Shown: positions 33,534-43,577, numbered from the stretch's first letter. The stretch is 64,000 nucleotides of DNA from Sporolactobacillus sp. THM7-4 (GCF_004153165.1 NZ_SEMD01000003.1:1-64000); one strand, 5' to 3'. The notes: generated by a model from the letters alone, not told the origin. Program-made: numbers and translations.

Positions 33534-34826
33534 CCGGACGAAGCGGCTCAACAGCCGGACGAAACGGCTCAACTGCCGATAGAAGCAGTTCAACTGCCGA
33601 TAGAGCCGGCTCAACTGCCGATAGGAGCAGTTCAACTGCCGATAGAGCCGGCTGAACTGCCGATAGAAGCAGTTCAACTGCCGATAGAAGCGGTTAAACT
33701 GCCGATAGGAGCGGCTGAACTGCCGATAGGAGCGGCTCAACTGCCGATAGCAGCGGCTCAACTGCCGATAGAATCGGCCCAACTGCCGATAGAATCGGCT
33801 CAACTGCCGATAGGACGAGCTCAACTGCCGATAAGATCGGCTCAACTGCCGATAGAATCGGCTCAACTGCCGATAAGATCGGCTCAACTGCCGATAGGAG
33901 CAGCTCAACTGCCGATAGGAGCGGCTCAACTGCCGATAAGATCGGCTCAACTGCCGATAGGAGTAGCTCAACTGCCGATAGGAGCGGCTCAACTGCCGAT
34001 AAGATCGGCTCAACTGCCGATAAGATCGGCTCAACTGCCGATAGGACGAGCTCAACTGCCGATAGAGCCGGCTCAACTGCCGATAGAGCCGGATCAACTG
34101 CCGATAGAAGGAGTTAAACTGCCGATAGGAGCGGTTAAACTGCCGATAGGAGCAGCTCAACTGCCGATAGGAGCGGTTAAACTGCCGATAGGAGCGGCTC
34201 AACTGCCGATAGGAGCGGCTCAACTGCCGATAGAATCGGCTCAACTGCCGATAGGAGCGGCTCAACTGCCGATAGGAGCGGCTCAACTGCCGATAGGAGC
34301 GGCTCAACTGCCGATAAGATCGGCTCAACTGCCGATAGGAGCGGCTCAACTGCCGATAAGATCGGCTCAACTGCCGATAGGAGCGGCTCAACTGCCGATA
34401 GGAGCGGCTCAACTGCCGATAAGATCGGCTCAACTGCCGATAGGAGCGGCTCAACTGCCGATAAGATCGGCTCAACTGCCGATAGAATCGGCTCAACTGC
34501 CGATAGAATCGGCTCAACTGCCGATAGGAGCAGCTCAACTGCCGATAGGAGCGGTTCAACTGCCGATAGAAGAGGCTCAACTGCCGATAGAAGCAGTTCA
34601 ACTGCCGATAGAGCTGGCTCAACTGCCGATAAGACCGGCTCAACTGCCGATAAGATCGGCTCAACTGCCGATAGAAGCGGCTCAACTGCCGATAGAAGCG
34701 GCTCAACTGCCGATAGGAGCGGCTCAACTGCCGATAGGATCGGCTCAACTGCCGATAGGAGTGGCTCAACAGCCGGACGAAACGGCTCAACTGCCGGACC
34801 AGGCGGCTCAACTGCCGATAAAGAAG
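33534..34826. repeat. large 21-bp tandem array (about 61 units)
   Basis: The unit is CTGCCGATA plus a variable 7-mer such as GGAGCGG, AAGATCGG-like, GAATCGG or GAGCCGG, plus CTCAA. The CTGCCGATA core is invariant in every internal unit, while the 7-mer varies. Edge units at both ends carry GCCGGACGAAACGG. Units with ATCGG form GCCGAT/ATCGGC hairpins. Because 21 is a multiple of 3, long ORFs arise on both strands (33504-34832 plus, 33525-34892 minus). The 33438-34969 interval holds no other gene. Confidence 0.9.
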
Positions 34827-34969
34827 ACTTAGCCAGCGGATTTTTGGGGGACTGGGGTTTATCCGATGAAGATGAATAGGAAAATCTTTCAAAACCCTGC
34901 CAGGATATTATTTTCTGCTCTCCTTAAGTTAAAATAAAGGTAAGACTTTTACTAAGGGTGTGAGTAAGG

Positions 34970-35560
34970 ATGGAGCCCAGGCACCAGCCGCTTTCCATAG
35001 ACTTTTTTTATCAACCGACCATCGAACTGGCCAGGTCTTTACTAGGCTGCCTGCTCGTCAAGGAGACGGCAGAGGGACTTGCATCCGGATATATTGTCGA
35101 AACCGAGGCATATATGGGTGCAGGCGACCGGGCGGCGCACAGTTTCGGCAACCGGAGAACGAAACGGACAGAAGTGATGTTCGGAGAACCAGGCAGAGTC
35201 TATACGTACGTTATGCATACACATACACTGATCAATGTCGTCAGCGGTGAGAAGAACATCCCTCATGCTGTTTTAATTCGTGCAATTGATCCGCATGAAG
35301 GCCTGAACTTAATCGAAAAAAGACGCAAAGGCAGGAAACGACGGGAGTGGACGAACGGGCCGGGCAAACTGACAGAGGCGCTTGGGATCACCCGGGAGGA
35401 TTACGGTCGACTTTTTACCGAATGGCCGCTCTACATCGCACCCGGATACATTCCGGAAAGCATTTCAAGTGGCCCACGTATCGGTATTGAAAATACGGGA
35501 GAAGCCCGTTTTCACCCATGGAGATTCTGGGTAACCGGGAATTCCTGTGTATCCCGATAA
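34970..35560 (+). CDS. aag: DNA-3-methyladenine glycosylase (AAG/MPG family)
   Basis: Base excision repair glycosylase of 196 residues removing alkylated purines such as 3-methyladenine. It has LARSLLGCLLV, the catalytic glutamate in GYIVETEAYMGAGDRAAHSF, YVMHTHTLINVV, LIRAIDPHEGL and NGPGKLTEALGI, all in AAG family order. Length matches bacterial members (about 200). AAGGGTG near 34954 supports the start. It directly follows the 21-bp array. Confidence 0.92.
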   Translation: MEPRHQPLSIDFFYQPTIELARSLLGCLLVKETAEGLASGYIVETEAYMGAGDRAAHSFGNRRTKRTEVMFGEPGRVYTYVMHTHTLINVVSGEKNIPHAVLIRAIDPHEGLNLIEKRRKGRKRREWTNGPGKLTEALGITREDYGRLFTEWPLYIAPGYIPESISSGPRIGIENTGEARFHPWRFWVTGNSCVSR

Positions 35561-35810
35561 ATCACTGTCTCATGTACTCCTGCTCCGCAGTAAAGATGGG
35601 CAACGGTTGGAGCAGCCTTCTGCCTGGTAAGGTCCCCGATCCAGGGGCCGACCTTATCTCTATAAGGGGCAGAGTGAACAAATAATGAACCTTGATTCAT
35701 TTAACTGAAAATTTTTAAGAAAAAATGAAAAAGACTATTTACAACCAAAACAAACTCTGCTACTATCAGAGTCAACCACAAAAAATATAATTTTCAAGGA
35801 TGTGAGAAAA

Positions 35811-35879
35811 ATGGAAGGGGTTAGCAATATTATCCGAGTGAACGGCCTGATTCGAATTATTTTGCGCTTGCGCACATGA
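35811..35879 (+). CDS. putative 22-residue leader peptide upstream of the PTS IIC-like gene
   Basis: ATG 35811 preceded by AAGGATGTGAG. The product begins MEGVSNIIRVNGLIRIILRL and ends RT. The stop codon lies one base before a strong hairpin. Four arginines and six isoleucines in 22 residues could make translation sensitive to charged tRNA supply, but this is inference. Confidence 0.4.
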   Translation: MEGVSNIIRVNGLIRIILRLRT

Positions 35880-35880
35880 G

Positions 35881-36001
35881 GGACTGAAACAAAACCATTC
35901 AACTAAAATGGCATTGTTTGAGTCCAGCTTATCATCTTCACCAATAGGCGCTCAGGCAATCGAATCAAGCGCCTATCCGAAAACAGCGGGTGGGTTTTTT
36001 T
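35881..36001 (+). promoter_or_regulatory. structured leader with terminator-like end before the PTS IIC-like gene
   Basis: Hairpin 1 spans 35881-35925: GGACT/AGTCC, AAACAA/TTGTTT and CCATT/AATGG stacked around loop CAACTAA. Hairpin 2 is ATAGGCGCT (35944-35952) with AGCGCCTAT (35968-35976). Seven T residues occur at 35995-36001. This looks like an attenuator, with the small ORF at 35811 upstream. The rest of 35561-36096 shows no gene. Confidence 0.5.
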
Positions 36002-36096
36002 AATGGATTTATTTATCAATAACATGTCGATTACTATTTTTGGTGGCTGAATTTTTGGATTATTTAAATAGAAAATGATTAGGGAGCGAAAATAGG

Positions 36097-37146
36097 ATGA
36101 ATGCAGACAGGAAAAAGCAAATGAAGGATTACTTCATGGATCGAATGTATAAAGTTTCGGCGGGGGTTGCCAATGCGATTTTGGTAACCTTAGGGGTTGG
36201 ATTGTTATTTGAAACACTTGGAAAATTCACCGGTATTCAGGCATTCATGATTATCGGCGGCGCGGCAAAAGTACTGCTCGCACCTGCACTTGGGGCCGGC
36301 ATTGCCTACGCGCTCAGGGCCAATACATTGACTTTGTTCAGTGCGGTGGCCTGTTCGGCTGTCGGAGCGAATGCCATTCAGATCGCTTCACCAGCACCTC
36401 ATCAGGTGTTCAACATTGTAACAGGGCAGCCGGTCAGCGGTGTGATTGCAGCAGTGATAGCAGTATATGTCGGTAAAAAGATTTCAGGCAAGACGAAGTT
36501 TGATATGATGGCGATACCGTTTTTCTCCATTCTCATCGGCGGGCTTGCCGGGGTTGGTCTCGCAGCCGTTGTCACTCCTTCCCTTAACTGGGTCAGCGCG
36601 CAGATCACGCACTCGGTTCAGGGATCACCGCTTATTGCTTCAATGGTCATCGCTTTAGTTTGGAGCATTTTCCTGATGTCGCCGGCGTCTTCAGCCGCAC
36701 TTGCTATTGCACTGCAGCTTGATCCGGTTTCAAGTGCTGCGGCACTGATCGGCTGCACGGTTCAGTTTGTTGGATTCACGGTTATGTCATTTAAAGAAAA
36801 TGATTTTGGCGGTTTCTTCGCCCAGGCATTTGTTACACCAAAAGTCCAATTTCCTAATCTCGTAAAAAATCCGAAACTTGTTGTTCCTCCATTTGTTGCT
36901 GCCATAGTGAGCGCGCCGATTGCGACGATGCTTCTCCAGTTCAAGGTTCCCTATGAACTGGGCGGACTTGGTCTCAGTTCATTCATCGCTCCGCTGAACA
37001 TACTGGCCATTCAGGGTTTCAAAGGTCTGCTTATCTACGTCGTCTCCGGTATTCTTATTCCAGGAGTCATCACGATGATTCTTTATCGGGCGATCAAGGT
37101 CGTCGGCTGGGTCAAGCAGGGCGACTTGCACATGGAAGTTCAATAA
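36097..37146 (+). CDS. PTS EIIC-like membrane protein (PTS_EIIC_2 family)
   Basis: Membrane protein of 349 residues with 8-10 predicted helices. Family features include GGAAKVLLAPALGAGIAYAL, the loop with ITGKTKFD-like residues (ISGKTKFDMMAIP), and MSPASSAALAIALQLD. No IIA or IIB partner genes are adjacent, and family members are often orphans, so sugar transport is doubtful. AGGGAGCG precedes ATG 36097. It lies behind an attenuator-like leader and is followed by a terminator at 37299-37334. Confidence 0.75.
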   Translation: MNADRKKQMKDYFMDRMYKVSAGVANAILVTLGVGLLFETLGKFTGIQAFMIIGGAAKVLLAPALGAGIAYALRANTLTLFSAVACSAVGANAIQIASPAPHQVFNIVTGQPVSGVIAAVIAVYVGKKISGKTKFDMMAIPFFSILIGGLAGVGLAAVVTPSLNWVSAQITHSVQGSPLIASMVIALVWSIFLMSPASSAALAIALQLDPVSSAAALIGCTVQFVGFTVMSFKENDFGGFFAQAFVTPKVQFPNLVKNPKLVVPPFVAAIVSAPIATMLLQFKVPYELGGLGLSSFIAPLNILAIQGFKGLLIYVVSGILIPGVITMILYRAIKVVGWVKQGDLHMEVQ

Positions 37147-37298
37147 TCGCTTGAACAGAGTTGTTTCTTATTAATAGAGAATCATATATTAAGGTACGAA
37201 AACAGAACGGATGAAATAAAGGAACGTGCCCGATGTCATTAAGGGGATCAAAAAGAGAAGGACAAAATAGATATATAATTCCATATTGAATGCGTTGA

Positions 37299-37334
37299 AA
37301 AGGTGTCTGCCCCATGAAGCAGGCACTTTTTTTG
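37299..37334 (+). terminator. terminator after the PTS IIC-like gene
   Basis: GTGTCTGC pairs with GCAGGCAC across CCCATGAA, followed by TTTTTTT. The 37335-37618 stretch holds only the upstream region of the next gene. Confidence 0.8.
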
Positions 37335-37618
37335 CACAATAAGAATGAAATACAGTCGAAAACAGAGGTTAGCCGGCGCCTGATGGTTTAGCTTCGTGAC
37401 GGTTTCTTTAAACTTTTCTTTGCTGAAAAACAGATGATCAGGCAGTTTCTTTTTCATACTCATTGGATGAAAACGTGTCGTGAAAAAATAGAACCAGAAG
37501 TTTTAACCTGTATTGAGGAAACCTGCTCATCAGGATAACCCCTTTTTATCTCCATACTAATTGTATGATAGAATGGAATCAAAGATAAAGAAAAGGCACG
37601 ATTGGAGAGAGATAGCGG

Positions 37619-40354
37619 ATGAAAGTTAGCATTCTTGGCGGCGGAAGCGAGATTGGTGCTTCCTGCCTCCATGTTCAGATAGCGAATACCGATTTGCTGA
37701 TTGATGCCGGCATGCGGGTTCACGGCGATGATTTGCTTCCTTCTTTCGGGATGCTTGATCAACTGGGCAGGCCGCAGGCTGTTTTGGTCACCCACGCTCA
37801 TGCCGATCATATCGGCGCGCTGCCGATTGTGCACCGTTTGTTTCCCGAGGTTCCTATTTTTGCGACACCGCCGACGGCCGACCTGATGCAAATCATGATG
37901 AACGATTCCTACAAGATTATGGAACAGCGCTGCATGGAGACGCGTTCGCTTATACCTTACACGAAAGAGCAAATGCAAGAGACGCTTCGGGCTGTTCGTC
38001 TGTTTCCGGCAAAGGGAACAATGAACATTGGAAATGTGAAAGTCACCTGGTACAGGGCCGGCCATATTCTCGGGGCGGTCATGTTTGTTCTTGAAGGGGA
38101 CGGAGAGAAGCTGATTGTCAGTGGTGACTTAAGTTTCAAAGCCGGACGGACCATTCCGGGAGCGGTTGTTCCTGCGGGAGAAAAGCCCGATGTTCTGGTT
38201 CTTGAGTCTACTTACGGGAACCGGGAACATTCGGACCGGCACACCGAGGAGAAAAGGCTGGCCGATAATGTCGCCGAAGTCGTGTCCGCGGGCGGATTCG
38301 CGTTGATTCCTGCCTTTGCCCTGGGCAGAGCCCAGGAGATCCTGCTCATCCTGCAGGATTATATGGATCGTGGTCTGATCCCGGAATTTCCGATCTATGT
38401 TGACGGCCTGGTGACGCCGATCAGTAAAATCTACCGGCGCTATCCACAGTTCCTGAAAGGGCCTGTCGCTCACCGGATCCGGACGAATGGGGATGCTTTT
38501 TTAACAGAAGGACGGTGCAAGGCTGTTCAGCCAAAGGAACGTGATGCCGTCATCCATGGTAAACCGGGCTGCATCGTTGCCTCATCGGGTATGTTAATCG
38601 GCGGAGCAAGTGTCTGGTATGCGGAGCGACTCGTTACCGGGTCTAAAAACGCAATTTTTATTACCGGTTACCAGGATGAAGAAAGCCCGGGGCGCAAGCT
38701 CCTTCAGCTCGCCGAAGGAAACAGCAGGGAACTGGAGCTGAACGGGAAAACGTATCAGGTCAACTGCAGGGTTGATAAATACGGGCTGTCTGCACATGGC
38801 GACGCGGGGGAATTGAACCGCTTCACCAGCATGCTGGGGACGAAGCATACGCTTCTTGTTCACGGCGATGATGAGGCCCGATTCTCCTTGTATGAACACA
38901 TCGATCGCCGCTACAATCCAGTCCTTGTCGAAAATGGAGAAACCTGTTCTTTTACACGTAAACAGTCGGAAAAAGGCACAGCTTTGAAGCACGGGCGTCA
39001 GCGGGCAGATGATGGTTTGAAAGAGAAGATCGGTTGTCTGCTCCTGTACCGGAAAGAAGAGTCGGACGAGCTGAAACTTGTATTATGTACCGGGGTTTAC
39101 GGACGGACAAATTCGCTCATTTGCCAAAGTCCCAGGGGAAAGCAGGTAAGGCTTGCCAGGGATCAGGTGGCAGAAACGGTTGGCTACTGGAACCGGTCTT
39201 TTGAGGAACTGCAGGAAGAATCGGAGCGGGTACTTACCTTTTCACGACCCCTTTTAATGACGCTGAACTGGATGAATATTAATGAAGGAATGTGGACGTT
39301 TGACGAGATCGCGTCGATGCTGCATTTAGATGATGAATTAAAAAAGCGTCTTGCTGCCTCGCTTGCCTTGCAAACACTGCCTGATTCCTTCCGCTTTGTG
39401 GATCCGAAAAGTACGCGGTACCGGATTAATCAGGAAAGCCTGCAGCTTCTTCATGACATGGCCCTGCCTGTTCCCGGACTGAAAATGAATCCGACCAGGG
39501 CAATGGACAGGATTCGTCACTTACTCTCGGATCAGCCCCATTTTATAAGGTGCGGAGCAGATCATTTAGGGACGGCCGATGAACATATCACCCTTTACTT
39601 TGATTTTCCGGATGCTGTCGGATCAGAAGAACGAAGGAAATTAGGTGAAATGATCAAGAATGAAACCGGTTGGCCGGTTGACTTCTCGGATTCCGTCCGG
39701 ACTGACATTCTTCAGGATAAAATAAACAGCCTGCCCGGAACGGTCGGCTCGCCGTCCATCTATCTGGATTCTCGTACAGTCATGATTCAGTCGGACCGTT
39801 CGATTGATAAAGATCGGGCAGCTGGTCAAATTAAAGCAGAAACAGGGTTCACTCTTCTGTTTAAAGATGATCAGAAACCAGTTGGCGGAAAAAATCATCA
39901 GACTGACTCAGCCCCGGATCTGTTTCGTGCACAGACACCATCGAGCCGCCTCGAAAACAACCAGGCAATCGCCGAGGCTAAATCCTGGTCCAGGGAACGC
40001 GGAATCACCATTTATAAGGCAAGTATCAAAACGATGAACGGCCAGCCTTACATGGAGATACACTTTATTACCCCTGAGGTTGCTGCCCGTCATGGAGTCG
40101 ACATGGAAGAACTGTCTTACCGGACAGGCCTTCCGATCACATACGCGAAGAATCCGAAACAGAATGAGGTGATTCGTATCGCGTCTGAGCTCATACCGGC
40201 CGACTGGGGATTAAAAAAGAATCCGTCGCTGCATACAGGGGAAGCCGTTATTTCAGCCAGGATTTCCGGCCGACCGGGTCCGGATGAAGTCCGGCAAGTA
40301 AGCGACCAGATTGAGGCAAAAACCGGTTACAGATTGACTGTTTTGCCTGGTTGA
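37619..40354 (+). CDS. MBL/beta-CASP ribonuclease-like protein with long repeat-bearing C-terminus
   Basis: A 911-residue protein. The first 430 residues form a CPSF73/YSH1-like nuclease: the MBL zinc motif THAHADH near 60, GHILGAVMF near 143, SGDLSFKAG, then the beta-CASP region from ESTYGNREH near 196. ASSGMLIGG follows, and the RMMBL motif SAHGDAGEL is near 393. The remaining 470 residues are unlike usual bacterial members (about 450-550 aa). They contain four I..xTG[WFLY] motifs near residues 682, 741, 835 and 899, spaced about 60 apart in two pairs, reminiscent of KH-type modules in archaeal CPSF proteins. RNA or DNA processing is inferred; substrate unknown. Confidence 0.75.
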   Translation: MKVSILGGGSEIGASCLHVQIANTDLLIDAGMRVHGDDLLPSFGMLDQLGRPQAVLVTHAHADHIGALPIVHRLFPEVPIFATPPTADLMQIMMNDSYKIMEQRCMETRSLIPYTKEQMQETLRAVRLFPAKGTMNIGNVKVTWYRAGHILGAVMFVLEGDGEKLIVSGDLSFKAGRTIPGAVVPAGEKPDVLVLESTYGNREHSDRHTEEKRLADNVAEVVSAGGFALIPAFALGRAQEILLILQDYMDRGLIPEFPIYVDGLVTPISKIYRRYPQFLKGPVAHRIRTNGDAFLTEGRCKAVQPKERDAVIHGKPGCIVASSGMLIGGASVWYAERLVTGSKNAIFITGYQDEESPGRKLLQLAEGNSRELELNGKTYQVNCRVDKYGLSAHGDAGELNRFTSMLGTKHTLLVHGDDEARFSLYEHIDRRYNPVLVENGETCSFTRKQSEKGTALKHGRQRADDGLKEKIGCLLLYRKEESDELKLVLCTGVYGRTNSLICQSPRGKQVRLARDQVAETVGYWNRSFEELQEESERVLTFSRPLLMTLNWMNINEGMWTFDEIASMLHLDDELKKRLAASLALQTLPDSFRFVDPKSTRYRINQESLQLLHDMALPVPGLKMNPTRAMDRIRHLLSDQPHFIRCGADHLGTADEHITLYFDFPDAVGSEERRKLGEMIKNETGWPVDFSDSVRTDILQDKINSLPGTVGSPSIYLDSRTVMIQSDRSIDKDRAAGQIKAETGFTLLFKDDQKPVGGKNHQTDSAPDLFRAQTPSSRLENNQAIAEAKSWSRERGITIYKASIKTMNGQPYMEIHFITPEVAARHGVDMEELSYRTGLPITYAKNPKQNEVIRIASELIPADWGLKKNPSLHTGEAVISARISGRPGPDEVRQVSDQIEAKTGYRLTVLPG

Positions 40355-40370
40355 CCCTGGACAGGTGCCG

Positions 40371-42773
40371 TCAGTTACTTTCAGAGGAGACGACTTCCGG
40401 AAGTGCCGGCATGTTTCCTGCAGCGGAACGCTTTTTTAACACACTGAATGTCAGCCAGGAAAGACCCATGGACAGGATCATGATCATGACCATGATAACC
40501 GTTTGTTCCAAAAGGTAATAATCATCTTTTCCAATCGATATGATTTGACGGAATCCGTTAACGGAATAAGTCATCGGCAGAATAGCGTGTACCCACTGGA
40601 AGAACACAGGTGTCAGGGCGACCGGGAACACACCTGAACTGCCACCGAACTGAATCAATAACAGCAGGCCGCTGATCATCCGGCCGCCGTTACCGAATGC
40701 CGTTACCAGCCATTGAACAAGAGCGAAGAAGCTGAGACTGACAATAATTGAGAAAAGATAAAATCTCCACACGCTGGTGACTTCGAGTCCCAGTCCCTTT
40801 AAAAGCAGCGTACAGATGAACAGCGCCTGAAGGACAGCAGCTGCAGAGGCGACGCTGAATTTACTTAAAAACCAGTCCAATCCTGACGTCGGCGCGATCG
40901 ACGGCCGCCGCATCGGAAAGAACATCGTGAACGTAAGAGCGCCGACGAACAGGCCAAGAGAAAGAATATAAGGGGCCAGACCTACACCATAGTTCTGTAC
41001 AACGTGTGAATCATTAATGTTTGCGTTCATTGGGGTCGCGAGCAGATTTGCCCTCTGCCCCCCCTGATTAAGGACAGGCTGCTGGCCGAGTTTCTGGCTG
41101 AACGCATGGATCCCGTCATGCAGGGTGTTCGCGTTGTCGCTCAGACGGCTTGTACCGTCCGCCAATTGATTGCTGCCGCTGTTCAAAATGCGGCTATAGT
41201 CCGCCAGCGTATGAAGACCATCGGATAATTTTTTATTTCCCGTTGAAAGCTCTGAAGCCCCCCTGGCCAGTTTCCGGCTTCCCGCCTGCAGCTCTTCTGT
41301 GCCGCCTTGCAGCTTTTTGCTGCCCCCTGAAATCTTGTTCATCGCTTCAGCCATTTTTTCAGTCTGCTCGGCAACAGATGATGTACCCCTGGCGATCAGG
41401 TTGCTGCTGTTCTGGAAATCAGTCAGGACTTTACGGATTTTTTTCGTTAAAGCGAGTATATCTGCAGGATCCTGGCCACTGTTTTTTGTGTTTATTCCCG
41501 AAAGAGCAGGCAGCCATTGATCAAGATAATTCTGTGTCTGTCTTAAATTATCTAATTGACTCTGTGCCTGATTCAGTTTGGCTGTCATCGGCTCAATCTC
41601 ACTCGTCAGCCCTTCGCTTGCCTGACTCTGTATCTCAGTTAAACCATCAGCCAGTGTTTTCTTCTGAACCGGATCCAGATCGCGGTTTGTTCCGACAAAT
41701 TCCTGAATCCTCCGATTTTCACTCTTCTGAATGCCATGAATGTTAGTTAATGTGCTTCTTGTGCTGTCAATCATTGACTGCTGGACATCGACAAATTGGC
41801 CGAGCTCGCTTTGCAGACCATTTAATAAACTTGTCAAATCTCCTATACTGCCATCCGTACTGCTCTCTGCCGAAGATGGACCGCTGCCTCGAGGTTTAAA
41901 TTGATCAATGACCTCGCTCAGCTGATTGTTAAAAGCCTGCTCGCTGGCGTTGAGCTGGTGCATCGCCTGATCCAGGCTTCTGCTTCCGCCTGCAGCCTCG
42001 GTTATTCCGTTATGTAATTGATCCTGGCCGGTTTTAAGCTCCGCAAAGCGATGATTGAATGTTTTAAACCCTGCGTTCAGTTCGGCAAGGCCGACACTCA
42101 GTTTCCGATCGCCATCGGAAGCGGCCTGCAAGCCGTTTCGAAAAAGCAGCGAGGATGAAGTGAGGCGGTTCATTTGCTGATATAACTTCTCTGAACCATC
42201 TCCGAGACGCGATGAGGCAGTATCTATTTTTTTCAGTCCGCCATTGATCGACTGAATGGTTGAAAAAAGAGATAATGTATAACTTTTTGTGACTGCTTTT
42301 GCTATCTTATGGTTGATATTTGGGACTAATTGTTTGACCATTTGCGAAGCTGTATAACTTTTGCCGGAATTTGTGTAATAATTCAGGAAGACTGGCTTCG
42401 GGTTAATGTTCATGAGTGTCGCCGCATTTTTTGAAAAATCACCGGGAATGTCGATAACCATATAGTAATCATTGTGATTAAGCTGATAACGGGCCGTCTG
42501 CAGATCTTCCGGAAAGACCCAATGAAAGGAATGGTTCGCTTTGAGATTCTTTACCAGCGAATCGCCAAGCGCCAGAGTCTTGCCTTCTGCAATGGCAGGT
42601 TTATCATGATTAATAACGGCAACTTTCAGCTGGTTCGTACGGCCGTAAGGATCCCAGAAAGCCGACAGAAAAAATCCTCCATACAGAAGAGGGACGAACA
42701 ATATGCCGGTTACTGCCAGTAAAAGGGAACGTTGGCTGATAATAGCCTTCCATTGGGTCATGATCATTTTCAT
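40371..42773 (-). CDS. YhgE/Pip family membrane protein (ABC-2 like)
   Basis: An 800-residue protein with one N-terminal helix (about 12-35), a very long extracytoplasmic region, and about five C-terminal helices with an ABC-2 permease look. The extracytoplasmic region has many heptad-like repeats such as KLSDGLHTLADYSRIL and GSNQLADGTSRLSD, predicted as coiled coil. Family members include phage receptors (Pip, YueB) and type VII secretion components. AAGGTTG precedes ATG 42773; a longer frame extends to 43040 without a good start signal. No T7SS genes are adjacent. Confidence 0.8.
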   Translation of the reverse strand: MKMIMTQWKAIISQRSLLLAVTGILFVPLLYGGFFLSAFWDPYGRTNQLKVAVINHDKPAIAEGKTLALGDSLVKNLKANHSFHWVFPEDLQTARYQLNHNDYYMVIDIPGDFSKNAATLMNINPKPVFLNYYTNSGKSYTASQMVKQLVPNINHKIAKAVTKSYTLSLFSTIQSINGGLKKIDTASSRLGDGSEKLYQQMNRLTSSSLLFRNGLQAASDGDRKLSVGLAELNAGFKTFNHRFAELKTGQDQLHNGITEAAGGSRSLDQAMHQLNASEQAFNNQLSEVIDQFKPRGSGPSSAESSTDGSIGDLTSLLNGLQSELGQFVDVQQSMIDSTRSTLTNIHGIQKSENRRIQEFVGTNRDLDPVQKKTLADGLTEIQSQASEGLTSEIEPMTAKLNQAQSQLDNLRQTQNYLDQWLPALSGINTKNSGQDPADILALTKKIRKVLTDFQNSSNLIARGTSSVAEQTEKMAEAMNKISGGSKKLQGGTEELQAGSRKLARGASELSTGNKKLSDGLHTLADYSRILNSGSNQLADGTSRLSDNANTLHDGIHAFSQKLGQQPVLNQGGQRANLLATPMNANINDSHVVQNYGVGLAPYILSLGLFVGALTFTMFFPMRRPSIAPTSGLDWFLSKFSVASAAAVLQALFICTLLLKGLGLEVTSVWRFYLFSIIVSLSFFALVQWLVTAFGNGGRMISGLLLLIQFGGSSGVFPVALTPVFFQWVHAILPMTYSVNGFRQIISIGKDDYYLLEQTVIMVMIMILSMGLSWLTFSVLKKRSAAGNMPALPEVVSSESN

Positions 42774-43014
42774 AGAGACAACCTTCTTTACAATGGTATC
42801 GTGAAATCTCGTGACTGGTTCTTTCGGTATTATCATTCTTCGTGTTCGAATGGGCTTCATAACCGGGGTTTTTTGCGGGATTAATTTTGTCAACAGGTAT
42901 GATATAATAATTGAAAAGTTTTTTGACAAATGTATAAGTAAAAGAATAGCATAACTGAATCTGAAATCCCAGAGGAAAATAAAAAAGAGTTTGAGAATGA
43001 AGGAGTGTCTTTTT

Positions 43015-43497
43015 TTGGCAAAATCCAGGGTGAAAACCAATGCGATGCGAATTCTCGATAGCGAGAATATTCCATATAAAATTCAGACGTATGATATTAG
43101 TGATGGATTGATTGACGGAGTTTCCGTGGCCAGAAAGGTCGGCGAGGATCCAAAAACCGTATATAAGACACTGGTCACTCAGGGGCACAGCGGCGAGTTC
43201 TATGTTTTTGTCGTACCGGTAGCTGAGGAACTGGACCTGAAAAAGGCGGCGGCGTGTGTCGGCGAAAAGAAAGTAGAACTGATTCATGTCAAAGATATTC
43301 AGAAGCATACCGGTTATGTTCGCGGCGGCTGTTCACCAATCGGCATGAAGAAAACTTATCCGACTGTGATCGATGCTTCAGCAAAATCTATCGATCGTAT
43401 CATAGTCAGTGGCGGTAAGAAGGGGGTTCAGATGATCCTGTCTGTTAATGATCTGGTCAGGGCGGCAAACGCCGAGCTCCATGAAATTACAAAATAA
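43015..43497 (+). CDS. ybaK: Cys-tRNA(Pro)/Cys-tRNA(Cys) deacylase (YbaK/EbsC family)
   Basis: Trans-editing enzyme of 160 residues clearing mischarged tRNA. The YbaK/ProX domain shows VARKVGEDPKTVYKTLVTQ with the catalytic lysine region, GYVRGGCSPIGMKK and VSGGKKGVQMILSVNDL. AAGGAGTG (42999-43006) with 8-base spacing selects TTG 43015 over upstream in-frame starts. Divergent from the YhgE/Pip gene. Confidence 0.9.
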   Translation: MAKSRVKTNAMRILDSENIPYKIQTYDISDGLIDGVSVARKVGEDPKTVYKTLVTQGHSGEFYVFVVPVAEELDLKKAAACVGEKKVELIHVKDIQKHTGYVRGGCSPIGMKKTYPTVIDASAKSIDRIIVSGGKKGVQMILSVNDLVRAANAELHEITK

Positions 43498-43577
43498 GCC
43501 GGAGAAAGTTTCAAAACCACTCCGGGCAATAAGGGAACGGGCTCAGGCTGATGACGAGTCATGAAGTCATTGTTACG

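Noticed and set aside
33534-34826. CRISPR array
   Set aside because: Repeats are contiguous 21-bp units without unique spacers, and no cas genes are near.
33504-34832. 442-residue ORF of AQLPIGA heptads
   Set aside because: The unit is 21 bp, so frames stay open on both strands (also 33525-34892 minus). The Leu-Pro-Ile codons show no synonymous variation, and no good ribosome binding site is present.
42774-43040. N-terminal extension of the YhgE/Pip protein
   Set aside because: It overlaps the divergent ybaK start region and has no good RBS. AAGGTTG before ATG 42773 and the family N-terminus fit better.
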